Shown here: piece after piece, positions 1 through 11,189 of the stretch | Numbering within the stretch: the first letter of the stretch is position 1 | Layout: every line of letters starts with the position of its first letter | The notes under the pieces: generated by a model | What the model was told of the DNA's origin: nothing | Seen by the model: the letters and a program-made list of their open reading frames with translations, nothing else | Database searches by the model: none | Program-made: the position numbers and the translations under genes | Origin: Congeria kusceri | Taxonomy: Eukaryota; Mollusca; Bivalvia; Myida; Dreissenidae | DNA length: 64,000 nucleotides | Assembly (NCBI GenBank): GCA_027627225.1 | Contig: CM051025.1 | Coordinates: 57,877,681-57,941,680 of the forward strand | Direction: 5' to 3'

Positions 1-228
1 CCCTAACTGCCACTTTTCCTCCGTTGTCAAACACTCGACACATTGTTCATCATACGAATCACTTGTTTGAGCTGTGCGAACGTAACCATGGTTATGATGT
101 TCATTCAAAACAAAAGTTTTGTTACTTTTAATTTCACTTTGTGTTTTATTTGCAGTTGTTACTGTTTGACGAGCAAAACGACCCTTTTTATTGCAGTATT
201 TTTTTCTAAAATCTTCTAAAATTGACAT
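1..228 (-). CDS. Partial open reading frame leaving the left edge, unknown product
   Basis: Reading the minus strand from an ATG at 228–226, 76 consecutive codons stay open to the first base of the window. The predicted peptide starts MSILEDFRKKYCNKKGRF, is rich in Lys, Thr and Asn, and has a Cys-x-x-Cys near the edge. An open stretch of this length in such AT-rich DNA is suggestive but not conclusive. I do not recognise the family. It could be a 5' exon of a gene to the left or part of a mobile element. Confidence 0.4.
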   Translation of the reverse strand, partial: MSILEDFRKKYCNKKGRFARQTVTTANKTQSEIKSNKTFVLNEHHNHGYVRTAQTSDSYDEQCVECLTTEEKWQLG

Positions 229-804
229 TCTCAGATAAAATTTTATAACTAAGTTTTTCACATTATCTAGAGCTAGTAAAAGTAATCCGATTCTGTCGTT
301 TTTGTTGTTTGTAATCTGTCTGCTGCTACAATACGGTCAAGGTCAACAGTCTCCAGACGCTTGCAAATGTAGTAAATGTTTTACGTGGTACAAAAACTAA
401 GCGCTCAGGGGATCTATATTTTGTATATTTTGACGTTGAAAGAAGCGTTACGGAGTTTGAATTTTTTCACGATTTTAGCACTAAGTTGTTCATATCTGAA
501 CAATTTTTTTTTCTAAAATTGCAAAAGTAACATATAACTTTTACGACAACTGTCACTGCCGTAAAATAAAAACGACCATAAATCCGTAACTATGTGTTAT
601 GCATAGTCTGTTTTCGAAGTGAATGTCATTAATTTTGTTATAACTCAATCGTTCATAGTAATACAGTTGTTTTCACGTATGCAGTGTGCTTTTGTTTCAT
701 CGAAACGAACTAACTGACCGACAAACGAACATGTTTTACACGAAATATTGTGAATTATACTCGTAGGATTGCGTTTTGAACAAATAAGGTAGACTTTTTA
801 GCTC
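229..804. other. Intergenic, no feature recognised
   Basis: AT-rich non-coding sequence on both strands. I see no long open frame, array or convincing splice pair. Confidence 0.5.
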
Positions 805-930
805 TCCTGAGGACGTCGTGCTCGGTGAGCTTTTGGTAGATGGGAGCAGATTTCCGGCGTCGTCCATCGTCCGTCGTCCGTATGCAGTCAACAATTTTGA
901 CCGTTATCGCTATATAGACCACATTTTTAT
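805..930 (+). repeat. Head of a composite dispersed repeat
   Basis: It contains GTGCTCGGTGAGCTTTTGGTA followed by repeated CGTCC/CGTCG units and GTTATCGCTATATAGACC. The same head occurs inverted at 6290–6420 and in related forms at 13390, 23846 and 54490, so it is the conserved end of a repeat family rather than a gene. Confidence 0.65.
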
Positions 931-949
931 TCATTCTTGACATAACTTG

Positions 950-1925
950 CACCAGTTTGTGTATTACCATCGAGTCTCGGATGGGTTTGTTATTGGGTCA
1001 GATCACAGCTGTAACACTAGAGCTATTGCTCCTTTTTCATGCAAAAAGGGTTCAAAGTGCCTTTTTCCAACGTATAGACTTTATTAACAATCCAATCTTA
1101 GCCAAACTTTGACAGTTTGTGTATGACAATCAGATCTCAGCAGACGCCAAACATGGGCCAGATCGTTTTTCAAACACCTGTGTAATTGCCCTTTCTTTAT
1201 TAAAAATATACAAAAATGGACATTATTCAGTATAGAGACTTAATTTTTCACCCAATCTTTACCAGTCTTTCACAGTTTGTCTATTACCATGAGATTACAG
1301 TTGAAGTCGAATATAAGCAAGATCTGATTAGAAACACCGGGTTGTGCAAAAATATGCAAAAATGGACATTATTCAGGATTGAGACTTCATGTTTCATCCA
1401 ATATTCACCAATCTTGCACAGTTTGTCTATGACCATAAGATTAAAGGTGAATTAAATATAAGCAAAATCGGACCAGAAACACCAGATTTATTGCCCTTTG
1501 TTTGTGAAAAAAAAAAATAATAAAATGGATGTTATTCAGGATATAGACTTCATGTTTCATCCAATATTCACCAATCTTGCACAGTTTGTCTATGACCATA
1601 AGATTAAAGGTGAATTGAATATAAGCAAAATCGGACCAGAAACACCAGATTTATTGCCCTTTGTTTGTGAAAAAAAAATATATAATGGATATTATTCAGG
1701 ATAGATACTTCATTTTTCATCCAATCTTCACCAATCGTACACAGTTTGTCTATGAACGTAAGACTACAGGTGAAGACGAATGTAAGCATGATTGGGCCGA
1801 AAGCACCGGAGTTATTTCCCCTTGTGTTTGGAAAAAAAGCATCCACAAGTTATCAATGATTGTCTTGCACACACGATTGTTTATTCAATGTTGACCAAAC
1901 TTACACAGTTTGCCTATGACCATAA
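950..1925 (+). repeat. Tandem array of ~160-bp monomers
   Basis: About six diverged monomers share the blocks CAGTTTGTCTATGACCAT, GATCGGACCAGAAACACC, TTGCCCTTTGTTTGTGAAAA and ATGGA(C/T)(G/A)TTATTCAGGA. The copies at about 1340–1500 and 1510–1670 are nearly identical over their common part. Related monomers occur at 35075–35690 inside gene B. Short open frames here are the monomer read through and are not genes. Confidence 0.85.
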
Positions 1926-2251
1926 AAATTGATGGATACAATTTTATTTCCAACAGTTGCAAACCTTGCATGCAGTTATTTGAACGTGCAACATTGATCA
2001 GATGGCTTCAGAGCCTGCATTAACATCATTATCATCATTGGACAGAATATTATCAAGGAAAAAGCAAAAATTGACCATATATTTCAGCCATAACAATTAT
2101 CGCATAGCAACTAGTTCTCCAAAACTGTCTGCGAAAAATACATGAAAATCTACTGTTTCTGCATTTTCTAGAATTGTCACTGACTTAATGAAAAAGAGTC
2201 AGTTAAAAATATTGAGAAAAATGATTTGAGAACCATTAGCAAAAAAAACAA

Positions 2252-2460
2252 CGCAAATCCACTACCCAGCTCGTACTTTAGTTAGTCCATTGCACTTACT
2301 GATGGTTTAAATCAAAATAGATCCTATCCCCCTTTGCGTACTGTTCAAATACCATAATTTTCAAACCTGTCACAACAGTATGGACTTCATCTGTACCAGT
2401 TCTCAGGTGAGCGCGTTGGGCCATCATGGCCATCATGGCCATCATGGCCCTTTTCTTTTG
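2252..2460 (+). repeat. Tail of a composite repeat with a 3' hairpin
   Basis: It shares CACAACAGTATGG(A/T)CTTCATCTGTACCAGTTCT(C/T)AGGTGAG with the copy at 8830 and ends in a GGGCCATCATGGCC motif that can fold back; here the ATCATGGCC part is repeated three times. Other copies of the tail lie at 8830–8997 and 10760–10920. Transposon class is not determined. Confidence 0.7.
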
Positions 2461-5255
2461 TTAATTTCGCTGACACAAGGTGCCGGTAAAACTCTGAAAT
2501 CGCCAGGAATTTGAGCCAATGGTTTGGACTCCACTTTACTTTATCAAGTTATATCTTTATCACGAATGCATAAAACTATGAAATTTGGTATGATTTTTCG
2601 GAACAAAAAGAAAACCATATCATTACAAATAAGGTATATATACCCATTGTCTATAGTTTATTGTTTTCGAGGAACTTTTGCGCCGGTACTACGGCGTACG
2701 TGAGAACTCGTAGGGGTCTGGCTAGGTCGGGTATGTTTTACTGAATTTAATGTGTATCTTTTACCAAATTGAGCGAGCAAAGCGATTGATGTAATATTAT
2801 CAGTTTTCACTGTTTTATATACGCCGGGGGTGGAGACGTGCGCTGTGTGCGCTCCCTGGATCCGCTAGTGGTATATGTCTTACCTGTAATTTTTTAGAAA
2901 ATCCATTAGCTTTCAAGTACAGGTAATTTATTGCATGTATCACAACATATAATATATTATGTATCACGAGTTTTAAATGCTCTGTAACTAAAGTCTTGAT
3001 GGCATATGTTCTGCATACACTATTTAATTTCATTTTTTACATTTAGGACTACTTTCGTAGTCCGCTTTGAAAATAAAGTCCATTCAATAAAAATAAATAA
3101 GCATTTATAATCTGACAGATAATGCAATAAGAAGTGCACACTTGTTGTGCAAGTTATATATTTAAACCAAAGTTGTTTAATATTATATTAGAGTGAAAAT
3201 AGTTTTGTCAAATGTCATTATTTACTAAACATGTTAAAGTATAATATATGGTACTGAATATGTCTTGATTGATATGCATAGCTGGTTTATTTAAAAAACA
3301 ACAACAAATAACTTTCAGATTAATGCAAGATAATGTACAAAATATCGTTCTATATCAATGTTTGTCTTCGTCTTCTCTAGCTCTTACATATTTGATGTAC
3401 ACCTTTTGTTGTTGTTGTTGTTGTTATTTTATTGAGCTAAATAGGTGCTTTCAAGAGCTGACCACTTCGGGCTTAAACATATGGGGTTTCCATTCCTATT
3501 TGTGAACAATGCAATTATTTACATTATGTCGTTCTTTTGTTTGCACAAGAACTTGTTTTCAAGTTATTTTGATAGGGGATGTATCTATGTACGATGATTG
3601 AATTCTGCACAGATCTCACAGTTACAGAACAAAATGTGAAACAAATTGTGAATCCAATGTCTGGCTTCTTGAGTTTATGTCTAATAATCTCTCAAGAGTA
3701 AAATTAATTTTGTTCCCAATAAAGTTAAGAAGAGTGGTTATATTTTTCTGTAATACTAATATGTGTATCAAAACTACAAATATTGGGACTACAAAACTCT
3801 GTAAAATTAATATTAATGCTATTTCAATAGCATTTGCTTTGACACATGGATTTTAGAGACAGGATTAGTCAACTGGAAGTCTTGGAGGCCAATGTGTTTT
3901 TAAAGAAAAAATTATATTTAATGGAATCAGCAAACACGATAGAAGAAATACTGTGGGTATAAATTGACTTTATATGAATATATTGTGAAGACTTCTGGGA
4001 TATTCCATGTTACACTAACATAATGTGAATACTGAGATTCAATTGTGATAAAACATTGAGCATATAATTTTCAAACTTTTAAATAATATTGTTTTGCCAT
4101 TGTGGCCAATATCTCTTCATTTTACGCAGCTAGTATTGAAACAAGTCATTTATCCGAAATCCAAACTGGACTGTTATATCCGAAATACACTTCACTTGTC
4201 ACTGTTTTAGCATAGACATCTCGCGCAATACAAAACAGTTTTATTATTTGTAATCTTACGTATATTTGGTTTAACAAGGCCGTGTGATTTATGAATTTAC
4301 TCATTCTTGTCAAACATGCATTACTGCAGACAAGCCATCACACTTTACAGTCCAAAGATATTTGGTTTGTGCCAGGTGTACTATCTTAGTACGAACCGGG
4401 AACCAAGCTAATCACGCATTGCAAAATACTCACAAGCATAACTAGCTACGACACGTACGATACCAGAGATGTCCTATTTAGTTATGATTATAATGGGAAT
4501 TCCGGTTTTCTGATTTAAACATAATATACATGTATACGTATGAACTGCAAAATACTAGATAGTACATTATGAAGAAGAATCTTACTAAAGAGTTTTAAAT
4601 CACGCAAGTATGATTTCTTGATTCATAGTTGCCATTGCTTTTAATGTTACAACAGTAACATTAAAATGTGTCGATAACGCGAATAAATACTATATTTCAA
4701 TTATATTTTTTAATTTGTGCGTATAATAAAGCATAAATTGTCAAAATTAATTGTCAAATCGCACTTAGTTTGGAATTTGGTTACTATAGTATTCAGCGTT
4801 TGCCAGTATTACATAAAGCTAAAAACGAAAGTTGCTTATCTCTGCGATGGTGACCAGGTATGGATAAAGTTAACCTTCCTGCTAATTAAGAGGTATTTTA
4901 TCGATACTGCTAAAATAACGGACGAACTGTTGTGTTTCCTATTAGCATAAAATTAGTTTAACCCCGAAATATTACAAAATAAAACATAAAATAATTGACT
5001 GGTGGTTAGGCATATGCTATAACACTAAGTGTAATTGTGAGGTAATCTTGTTCATGTGTATATGTTAGAAAAAATTAATATCTCATAATCAAAGACATTT
5101 TAAACAGATCCTGACCGAAATGCAAACATTGCTGTACTCAAAGATCAGTGACTGAAGAGTGCATATGATCAATACGATAAAAGAATGTGATTATTGATGA
5201 ATTGCAAAAGCAAAATATAACCAAACCCGCTCGTGTGCAGGGCTTATTCTACTTT
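2461..5255. other. Intergenic, AT-rich
   Basis: No coding region recognised on either strand. It holds a (GTT)n run near 3405–3426 and a short perfect hairpin at 3046–3063 with a TTTC loop. Sequence just before 5263 becomes the polypyrimidine tract and AG of the exon that follows. Confidence 0.5.
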
Positions 5256-5265
5256 AATTCAGTAA

Positions 5266-5385
5266 ATGGCAGACCAGGTACCAGGTCGACGAAGAAAGTG
5301 TCTAGTGGAGGTAACAGAAGAGGCGATCAACGAGGCGAGAAAGGCACAAGAACACCTTAACATGTTCTTTAAGAAAGTAGATCAG
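5266..5385 (+). CDS. Probable first coding exon of MIEAP-like gene A
   Basis: ATG at 5266 opens 40 codons (MADQVPGRRRKCLVEVTEEA at the start, ending FFKKVDQ) and stops exactly at a GT donor after a Gln codon, phase 0. An acceptor-like CAG ends three bases before the ATG, so a 5' untranslated exon is likely upstream. The same design (acceptor just before the ATG, phase-0 donor after a short charged exon) is seen at 29228 and 48083. The peptide pattern resembles the first exon of copy C (hydrophobic positions then F…Q). Its link to the exons at 15181–20173 is inferred from position and phase only. Confidence 0.5.
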
Positions 5386-5595
5386 GTTGGTTTATATTTC
5401 TTTAATTCTTTATTTTATTCCTCACAAGTATACCGTTTTTGATGATCACACATAGATTGTTAGTCTAACGGTAAGTTTATAATTAGTAGTATAAAAATAT
5501 ATAACTTTCTACACTAAGATTTGATTACTGTAATGTTGACACCTGTATTAATTGACACTTTTACAATTGTACTTTTATTTTTATATTCATTTTAG

Positions 5596-5618
5596 CAAAG
5601 AGATATACGCGTATCTGA
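5596..5618 (+). CDS. Candidate 23-nt microexon of gene A
   Basis: A TTTTAG acceptor, 23 open bases and a strong GTAAGT donor. It enters in phase 0 and leaves in phase 2, which is exactly the phase change made by the 20-nt second exon of gene B (29544–29563) and the second exon of copy C (48446–48540). No further gene A exon can be placed with confidence between here and 15181. Confidence 0.42.
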
Positions 5619-6289
5619 GTAAGTATTAAGCATGGGAGCAAGGGCAAGAAGGACACGAGAAGAACAATAAGTATATACAATATTTATGGATCTCTGTCTT
5701 TTGCTCAATGTTCTTATGTATAGCACAACTTTGCCTTTTATTCCTGTAATCCACTTATATTCATCCACAGCTCATTTTGTTAGTCTAAATATGTATTAGG
5801 TTGAAAGTGAAAGCATATCCACTTAATGCTGATTATTTACCCATGCGTCTGTCATCACTTGGTAAACCCGAGAACAACTGAAGAGGCACAAACTTAAGAG
5901 AGCGACGACTGCCAAGTCATCACACCTTTAATACACAGCTTGGGCTTATGTGCGACTTCGAAATAAACACTGATGATTACGTGTGAAAAACGTAGTTGGG
6001 ACCAGAATTTTGGTTTGAAATAGAGATGAATTCGAAATAGGCAAATTTGAATTAATGATTGTTATTTTAGTTAAATAAAGAAGGAAAAAATAGTTCCAAA
6101 TATCAATAAATTCAAATTAACGGTGCTAGAAATAGCGGTGTTCAACTGTATTCTATTGAATTTAAGTAATTTGATAAAAGACCACCCAAGGAACAGGTTT
6201 GGCTAAAATGAGAGAAGAAGTCGTTTAAAGTAAATGATGACGAACGACGAATAACGGACAGTGAGTGACCACAATAGTAGCGGAACTTG
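5619..6289. other. Presumed intron of gene A
   Basis: No open frame of note and no repeat family recognised, apart from AT-rich sequence. The inverted composite-repeat head begins at about 6290. Confidence 0.4.
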
Positions 6290-6420
6290 TTTAGCTAAAA
6301 AATGCAGTCGTTATCGCTATAATTGTAAAACTGTTGACGACATACAGACGACACAAGGGAGGTCCTCTATATCAATAGCTCACCGAGCACGAACAGGTGA
6401 GCTAACAATTTTAGCAGCTT
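6290..6420 (-). repeat. Inverted head of the composite repeat
   Basis: It contains GCAGTCGTTATCGCTATAAT, GACGACATACAGACGAC and AGCTCACCGAGCACGA, the reverse complement of blocks at 805–930. It abuts the downstream side of the inverted coiled-coil exon at 6490 and probably removed the following exons. Confidence 0.6.
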
Positions 6421-6489
6421 GATGTAGTCTGACAATATGTTTAACCCTACTGATGTTATTTAGTGTATATTTATATTACTTGTAGTTAC

Positions 6490-6785
6490 CTATTTTTCAA
6501 AAGGGTATGGTCTTTGGTTAGGTTCTCCAGATTACCTTCCAGTGACATAATCGTTCTATCTCTCTCTTCAATTGCTTGTTGATACTTCTTTTCTGCATTT
6601 TCCAAATGCACAGTACGCTTAAAGTATTCATTTATACTCTCTATTACTACATCATAATCTGCCATTTTTTCCTTACGATGTGCCTTCACTTCCTGATATG
6701 TGTTGTGGAGAACTTCTATCTTCTAATTTATTTCATCAATGAGTGACTCCAATTCACTAATTTCCTTTTGAAGTAATTCAATTTG
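6490..6785 (-). pseudogene. Inverted coiled-coil exon of a MIEAP-like paralog (copy D)
   Basis: On the minus strand this reads as a Glu/Lys-rich heptad-like segment ending …LLKNR and then a GTAACT donor in phase 2. That is the same ending as exon 7 of genes A (LTDLKNR) and B (DDLKNR). The stretch KKYQQAIEERDRTI aligns with KKYAQVIEENERTI of gene A, so D is closest to A. An in-frame TAG lies near 6725 and no clear acceptor is visible at the 5' end. Function is not expected; it looks like a relic of a duplication in opposite orientation. Confidence 0.65.
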
Positions 6786-7234
6786 TTTATTAATGTAAAA
6801 AAAACTAATATGTATGTTCATGCAATTATGCAAACATGCATAATATAATTAACATGTTAGAGTGGATTATATTCTGTAGACTTCACATGCTAGTAATAAG
6901 GTCAGCAACAATAACATAGTTCCTTTATTTTACTGCATAAAATATACAAACTCCAGAAATGGCATTCACTATCATAACTGAATACTTCTGGGCAAAAATA
7001 ATCAAAATGGATGCTGTCCAAATAATGTCTGACAGCACATTTATCAGTTTCTACCTAATACATATTTATATTTGTTGGTAAATTTTATTTATTTACTTAA
7101 AATCTGAATGCATTTTAGCTGTCACTACAATGCTTTACAAAAGTACAACATACAAATGTTAACTGTATAGTTTTCAAAATACAAAGGACTTGAATAATAA
7201 GTGAGGTATAAAACTTAATGTTGCATTAGGTCAC

Positions 7235-7312
7235 CATTTTCTGTTTGCAATCTTTTGTTTTCATTTTCAATTTCCTCGATTTGTTTCATTCTGTCAGCTG
7301 CGATGTTTTCGT
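7235..7312 (-). pseudogene. Second inverted coiled-coil exon fragment (copy D)
   Basis: The minus strand has a GCCAG acceptor at 7314–7313 and then an open Glu/Asn/Lys-rich stretch (ADRMKQIEEIENENKRLQTE) with leucine/isoleucine spacing typical of a coiled coil. A GTGACC donor follows at 7234, although the frame stays open to about 7217. It lies upstream of the 6490–6785 exon on the same strand, in the order expected of a coiled-coil exon before exon 7. Confidence 0.5.
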
Positions 7313-7319
7313 CTGGCAG

Positions 7320-8829
7320 CACATTTACCACTTAATTAATGCGCTACATCGGTTATTTTTGACTCGTTAGGAAAGTGTTATTTCTTGTTACCGATTCTTA
7401 TTCTGAATACTTTGATCACTAATTACTGCAATGTAATTTAAAAGTGTCGTATGGAAAATCGAGAGCATGCATTTTATGACCTACTTTTGATTAAGTAGGC
7501 TACGAATCACGAACAATCCATGCTCCTCGTTACCACGCTTCATCAGCTATTATGCATGGTTCGTTGCAGATTGACTTGTTAACTAGCATGTTTAATTCCA
7601 TTTGCATAAGATAATTAGCTTGAAAAATATTTGTTCATTACTTACACATTAATTTTTACTATGTCATATACTATTCAATAAGAAGCCATAATCTCAAGTG
7701 TAAAGGTTGAAATTTGAACTTCATTCAAATTTAATATTTTTAGCAAAAGTGCACTCATAATTCACATGCTTGTATCCCTATTGTTTTTCAACGCTGTCAG
7801 CATTTTGATGATCGTTTAAAAACATAGCCATCAGGGGGTGGCGAAGTTTGACAATTTATGGCTGCATTGGTAGCTTTGATAATCTTCTCGTGCGAAACCA
7901 CTTGCGAGTTTCAAAATAACTTTAGAGAAATGTTTTTTGTCCGACCCTGCACTAAATTCCTTCAAATAATTTTGATTCGTTGAAAAATATGGCAGCCAGA
8001 GCAGGGGTTTTGCTGTCGATCACCACTGTCGACTAATGAGGCAAATTCGCGAAAGTGGCGACAGTTTTTTCAAAGTGGTGAATTTTATTGCAGACAACCT
8101 TATATTAGACTGTGCTAATCTGCATTATCTGGTATAAAAAATCTGATTTGCAACAAAACTTTGTCTACAAACATGACCATGGCATTGATATCATTGTTAT
8201 CAGATCACCACTTTGCCTATTGTTGCAGACAAGCATGGCATTGTGTTTAAGCTCATCTCTTATGTCATAGCATCAGTTTTCCACTTGGTTAGGCTATGTA
8301 TACATTTAGTTGAAATCCAAATCAGCATTATTGATTTTTAATCTTCTGACTAGTTAAAATTGTGAAATGATTTAATCTGCAATATACAAAATTTCAATTA
8401 AAATTAACAACACAGTTATCAGAAAAGAGTATCTTGGGACATGTGGTTTACTTCATTCCAAAATGAGGCTGACCTAAATATAGGCTTAAAACAAAGGAAA
8501 ACAGTTCTGTGTCTGGAATTATTTCTGAGCATTGTCAAACTGCTTGTCCATAGTCATGATGAATTTTAACATGAATTATAGACAGACAGGTGTCAAATAT
8601 ATTTCCACGACTCTACAAACCAATCAACATTACTAAATCTGTTCAAAAACAATCAACATTACTAAATCTGTTCAAGTAAAGTGTTGTTAAATCTAAATTC
8701 CCATAAGTTAATGATTGTATTTCTTAGTTTTATAATAAGAATGCATTTAATGCTATTTAATAGTGGCTATTGCTGTTAATAGAGAAGTATGTTGACATAT
8801 GACAAATAGCATATTGGCTCCAAATTTGT
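7320..8829. other. Repeat-poor non-coding block
   Basis: No coding exon found. A short direct duplication (CAATCAACATTACTAAATCTGTTCAA) occurs at about 8622–8673. Near 7860–8220 there are repeat-like blocks about AAAGTGGTGA / GATCACCACT that I cannot assign. Confidence 0.4.
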
Positions 8830-8997
8830 GAAAGTGGCTTTCAAAAATACGCACAGCCACTACCCAACTCATACTTTAGTTAGCCCCCTCTGTGTATTGT
8901 TCAGATACCTTAATTTTTCAAACCTGTCACAACAGTATGGTCTTCATCTGTACCAGTTCTTAGGTGAGGGCTTTGGGCCACCATGGCGCTCTTGTTT
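8830..8997 (+). repeat. Composite repeat tail, second copy
   Basis: Near-identical to 2252–2458 over CACAACAGTATGGTCTTC and CTGTACCAGTTCTTAGGTGAG, ending GGGCCACCATGGCGCTCTTG. It joins directly to the truncated TTAA-type element at 8998. Confidence 0.7.
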
Positions 8998-9920
8998 AAT
9001 GTTACGTTTGGCAATGTACAAGTGCGCTTAATGGACGCTTAATGATGTTAATTATGCATTTAATATACCTTTGAAAACATCAATAAATAATCAAATATAC
9101 GAATATCTTTAGTTCCAAACGACAGATTTTGTTAAAAAATTCCATATACATGTGTCATTGTATACTGAAACTAAAACAGTGATAACAAATACCGGCCTTT
9201 TTTCCGGAACAATTGAGTTTTGAATACGGTACCTGACGAAGCCCCTTTTTTCAGTTTGGATTTTTTATCAATGTTTTAAGTATATATAGGAGAGCTTTTT
9301 TCAAACAAGGTTATGGTTCTTTCAACTGATATGTTTTCACATGTCTTGTTTGGCTATATACAAGTGTATTTTGGTAATAAAAAATGCTTTACCTATATTT
9401 ACTGTTAAAACAATGAAATTGACTAGACATTGAAGTAGATCGAATGGGTACTAATTATACCTTCTGAAACGTTATTTAGTATGCATCAATATAGTTTGAT
9501 CCAAATGAAAGATTTTTTTTAAATTTTCGCACATACATGCACCAATGTGTACTTAACGTCAAAACATTTATGATAAGAATGGACCACCGAACTAGTTTGG
9601 GAAATATTGGAATTTGGAAATAGGGTAGCTGTGTAGCCTTTTTCATGTTGTGTTTACTTAAACAAAGTATAAATTGCCAAAATATAATGGAGATATTTAA
9701 TGGATCTTTTTTAAACTAATTTTTTGGCAATACAAAGTATATGAGTGTTTTCGATTATTATAATGATTTACGAACTTTTAACCATTGACTGGAACTTAAT
9801 GACTTACAAAGATTTATATTTATTGATTGAAATTAGTATATTGTAACCTACATACAATAAAGAAATAATGAAGCAAAAGGAAAAATTAACACAATTATTT
9901 TCTTTTTGTTGCGAACGTCT
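8998..9920 (+). mobile_element. 5'-truncated copy of the TTAA-type element
   Basis: It aligns with 41230–42190: shared blocks include TACCGGCC/CACCGGCC with TTCCGGAA, GGTTATGGTTCTTTCAAC and TAGTATATTGTAACCTA. The right end is TTGTTGCGAACGTCT at 9906–9920, identical to the terminal repeat of the complete copy. The left terminal repeat is missing; the composite repeat tail sits there instead. No transposase is encoded. The small open frame at 9868–10065 runs through this end and is not a gene. Confidence 0.7.
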
Positions 9921-10098
9921 TAAATTATTGGAAATTCTTTTGATCAGTTCTTCTGCAAGACCTTTAAAGAAAAGAAAGAATGAAAGTTTTCACATCTTTT
10001 TCTTTGCAAAATTATATTTATTGGCCAAACATTTAACGGTAAATATTTTGATAAATAATGGGTAAGCATCTGTGGGTTCAAAGCATAACTGTAATAGT

Positions 10099-10571
10099 TA
10101 TACCCCCACAAACGAAGTTTAGGGGGGGGGGGTTATATAGGAGTGAGCTTGTCGGTCCATTGGTTTTTGGTTTCCGAATGATAACTCAAGAAAGGCTTGA
10201 CAAATTCAAATAATTTTTGGTACACATGTGTAACACCATAGAATACAGGTCAAGTTCGATGTTGGGTACAAACCACTAAATTTTAACAGAGTTATGGCTC
10301 ACTTTTCGACTTAAAATTCCCTGAAAACATGATTTCCTGAAAATAACTCAAGAAGGGCTTGACATATTCAAATAATTTTTGGTATACATAAAATATGAGT
10401 CAAGTTCGACTTTAGTTACAAACCACTGAATGTTGACAGAGTTATGGCTCCTATTTACATATTTTTTCAAAATACACTGTTGTCCATTCACAAATTAAAG
10501 CATTCTCTCTTTGTACATTTCTTTTGATTGGATGCAATAGTTTTGTGATTAGGCCATATTGTGGGGGTATA
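10099..10571. mobile_element. Short element with perfect 13-bp terminal inverted repeats
   Basis: It begins TATACCCCCACAA (10099–10111) and ends TTGTGGGGGTATA (10559–10571), a perfect inverted pair. Inside are two diverged direct units about AACTCAAGAA(A/G)GGCTTGACA and GTCAAGTTCGA, about 180 bp apart. No coding capacity, so non-autonomous. Confidence 0.75.
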
Positions 10572-10759
10572 TCCGTCACTCATGTGACAATTCTAGTTAC
10601 CGCTTGTTTGAATTAGAGTTATAACAGTTATCAGACAATACCCAATGCATAACTGTGGTATGTTACAACGTGTTGTAGTTAGAGTTAAAGCAGTTATACG
10701 CCGATTCTCAACGGCTTCCTGAGAAGTTGTGTATTGGTTTATTGATCGAGGCCTCTGCT

Positions 10760-10920
10760 CTTATGCGCCAAACATACATGAGCTAGACAAGCTATTTAAT
10801 TTATGGCGTACATTCCCACATTTGTTCAAGCCGGTCACAACAGTTAGGTTTAATCTTTGCCAGTACTCAGGTGACCCCATTGGGCCATTGAGCCATCATG
10901 ACCCTATTGTTAAATGTTTT
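10760..10920 (+). repeat. Composite repeat tail, third copy
   Basis: Diverged form of the 2252 and 8830 tails: GTCACAACAGTTAGGTT, GCCAGTACTCAGGTGA and GGGCCATTGAGCCATCATGA. The open frame 10729–10989 is this repeat read through. Confidence 0.6.
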
Positions 10921-11189
10921 AATCAGAGTGGTCAGAATGTTTCCCGTTATTCTGTTCTGTCTTTTAATCGGCGACAAGTGTTAAGGTAGTGATTCTATAT
11001 TTTGTGTATCAGTCATGAATGTGCAAAAATATGAATCCTATAAAATATGCTTTATGCTTGTGTCTACCTGGCTAGAAGATAAATGTATTCAGATTAATAT
11101 CCAAATCCCATCTTCCATTGTTGACATTAAGTAACTGTGTACAATTGTTTACAGAATGTTTCGAAGAAAAATTTCGGTTATTTATTAGA

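Noticed and set aside
3046..3063. CTACTTTCG at 3049–3057 as another ISRE-like site
   Set aside because: Here it is part of a perfect GGACTAC–GTAGTCC hairpin and has a different context.
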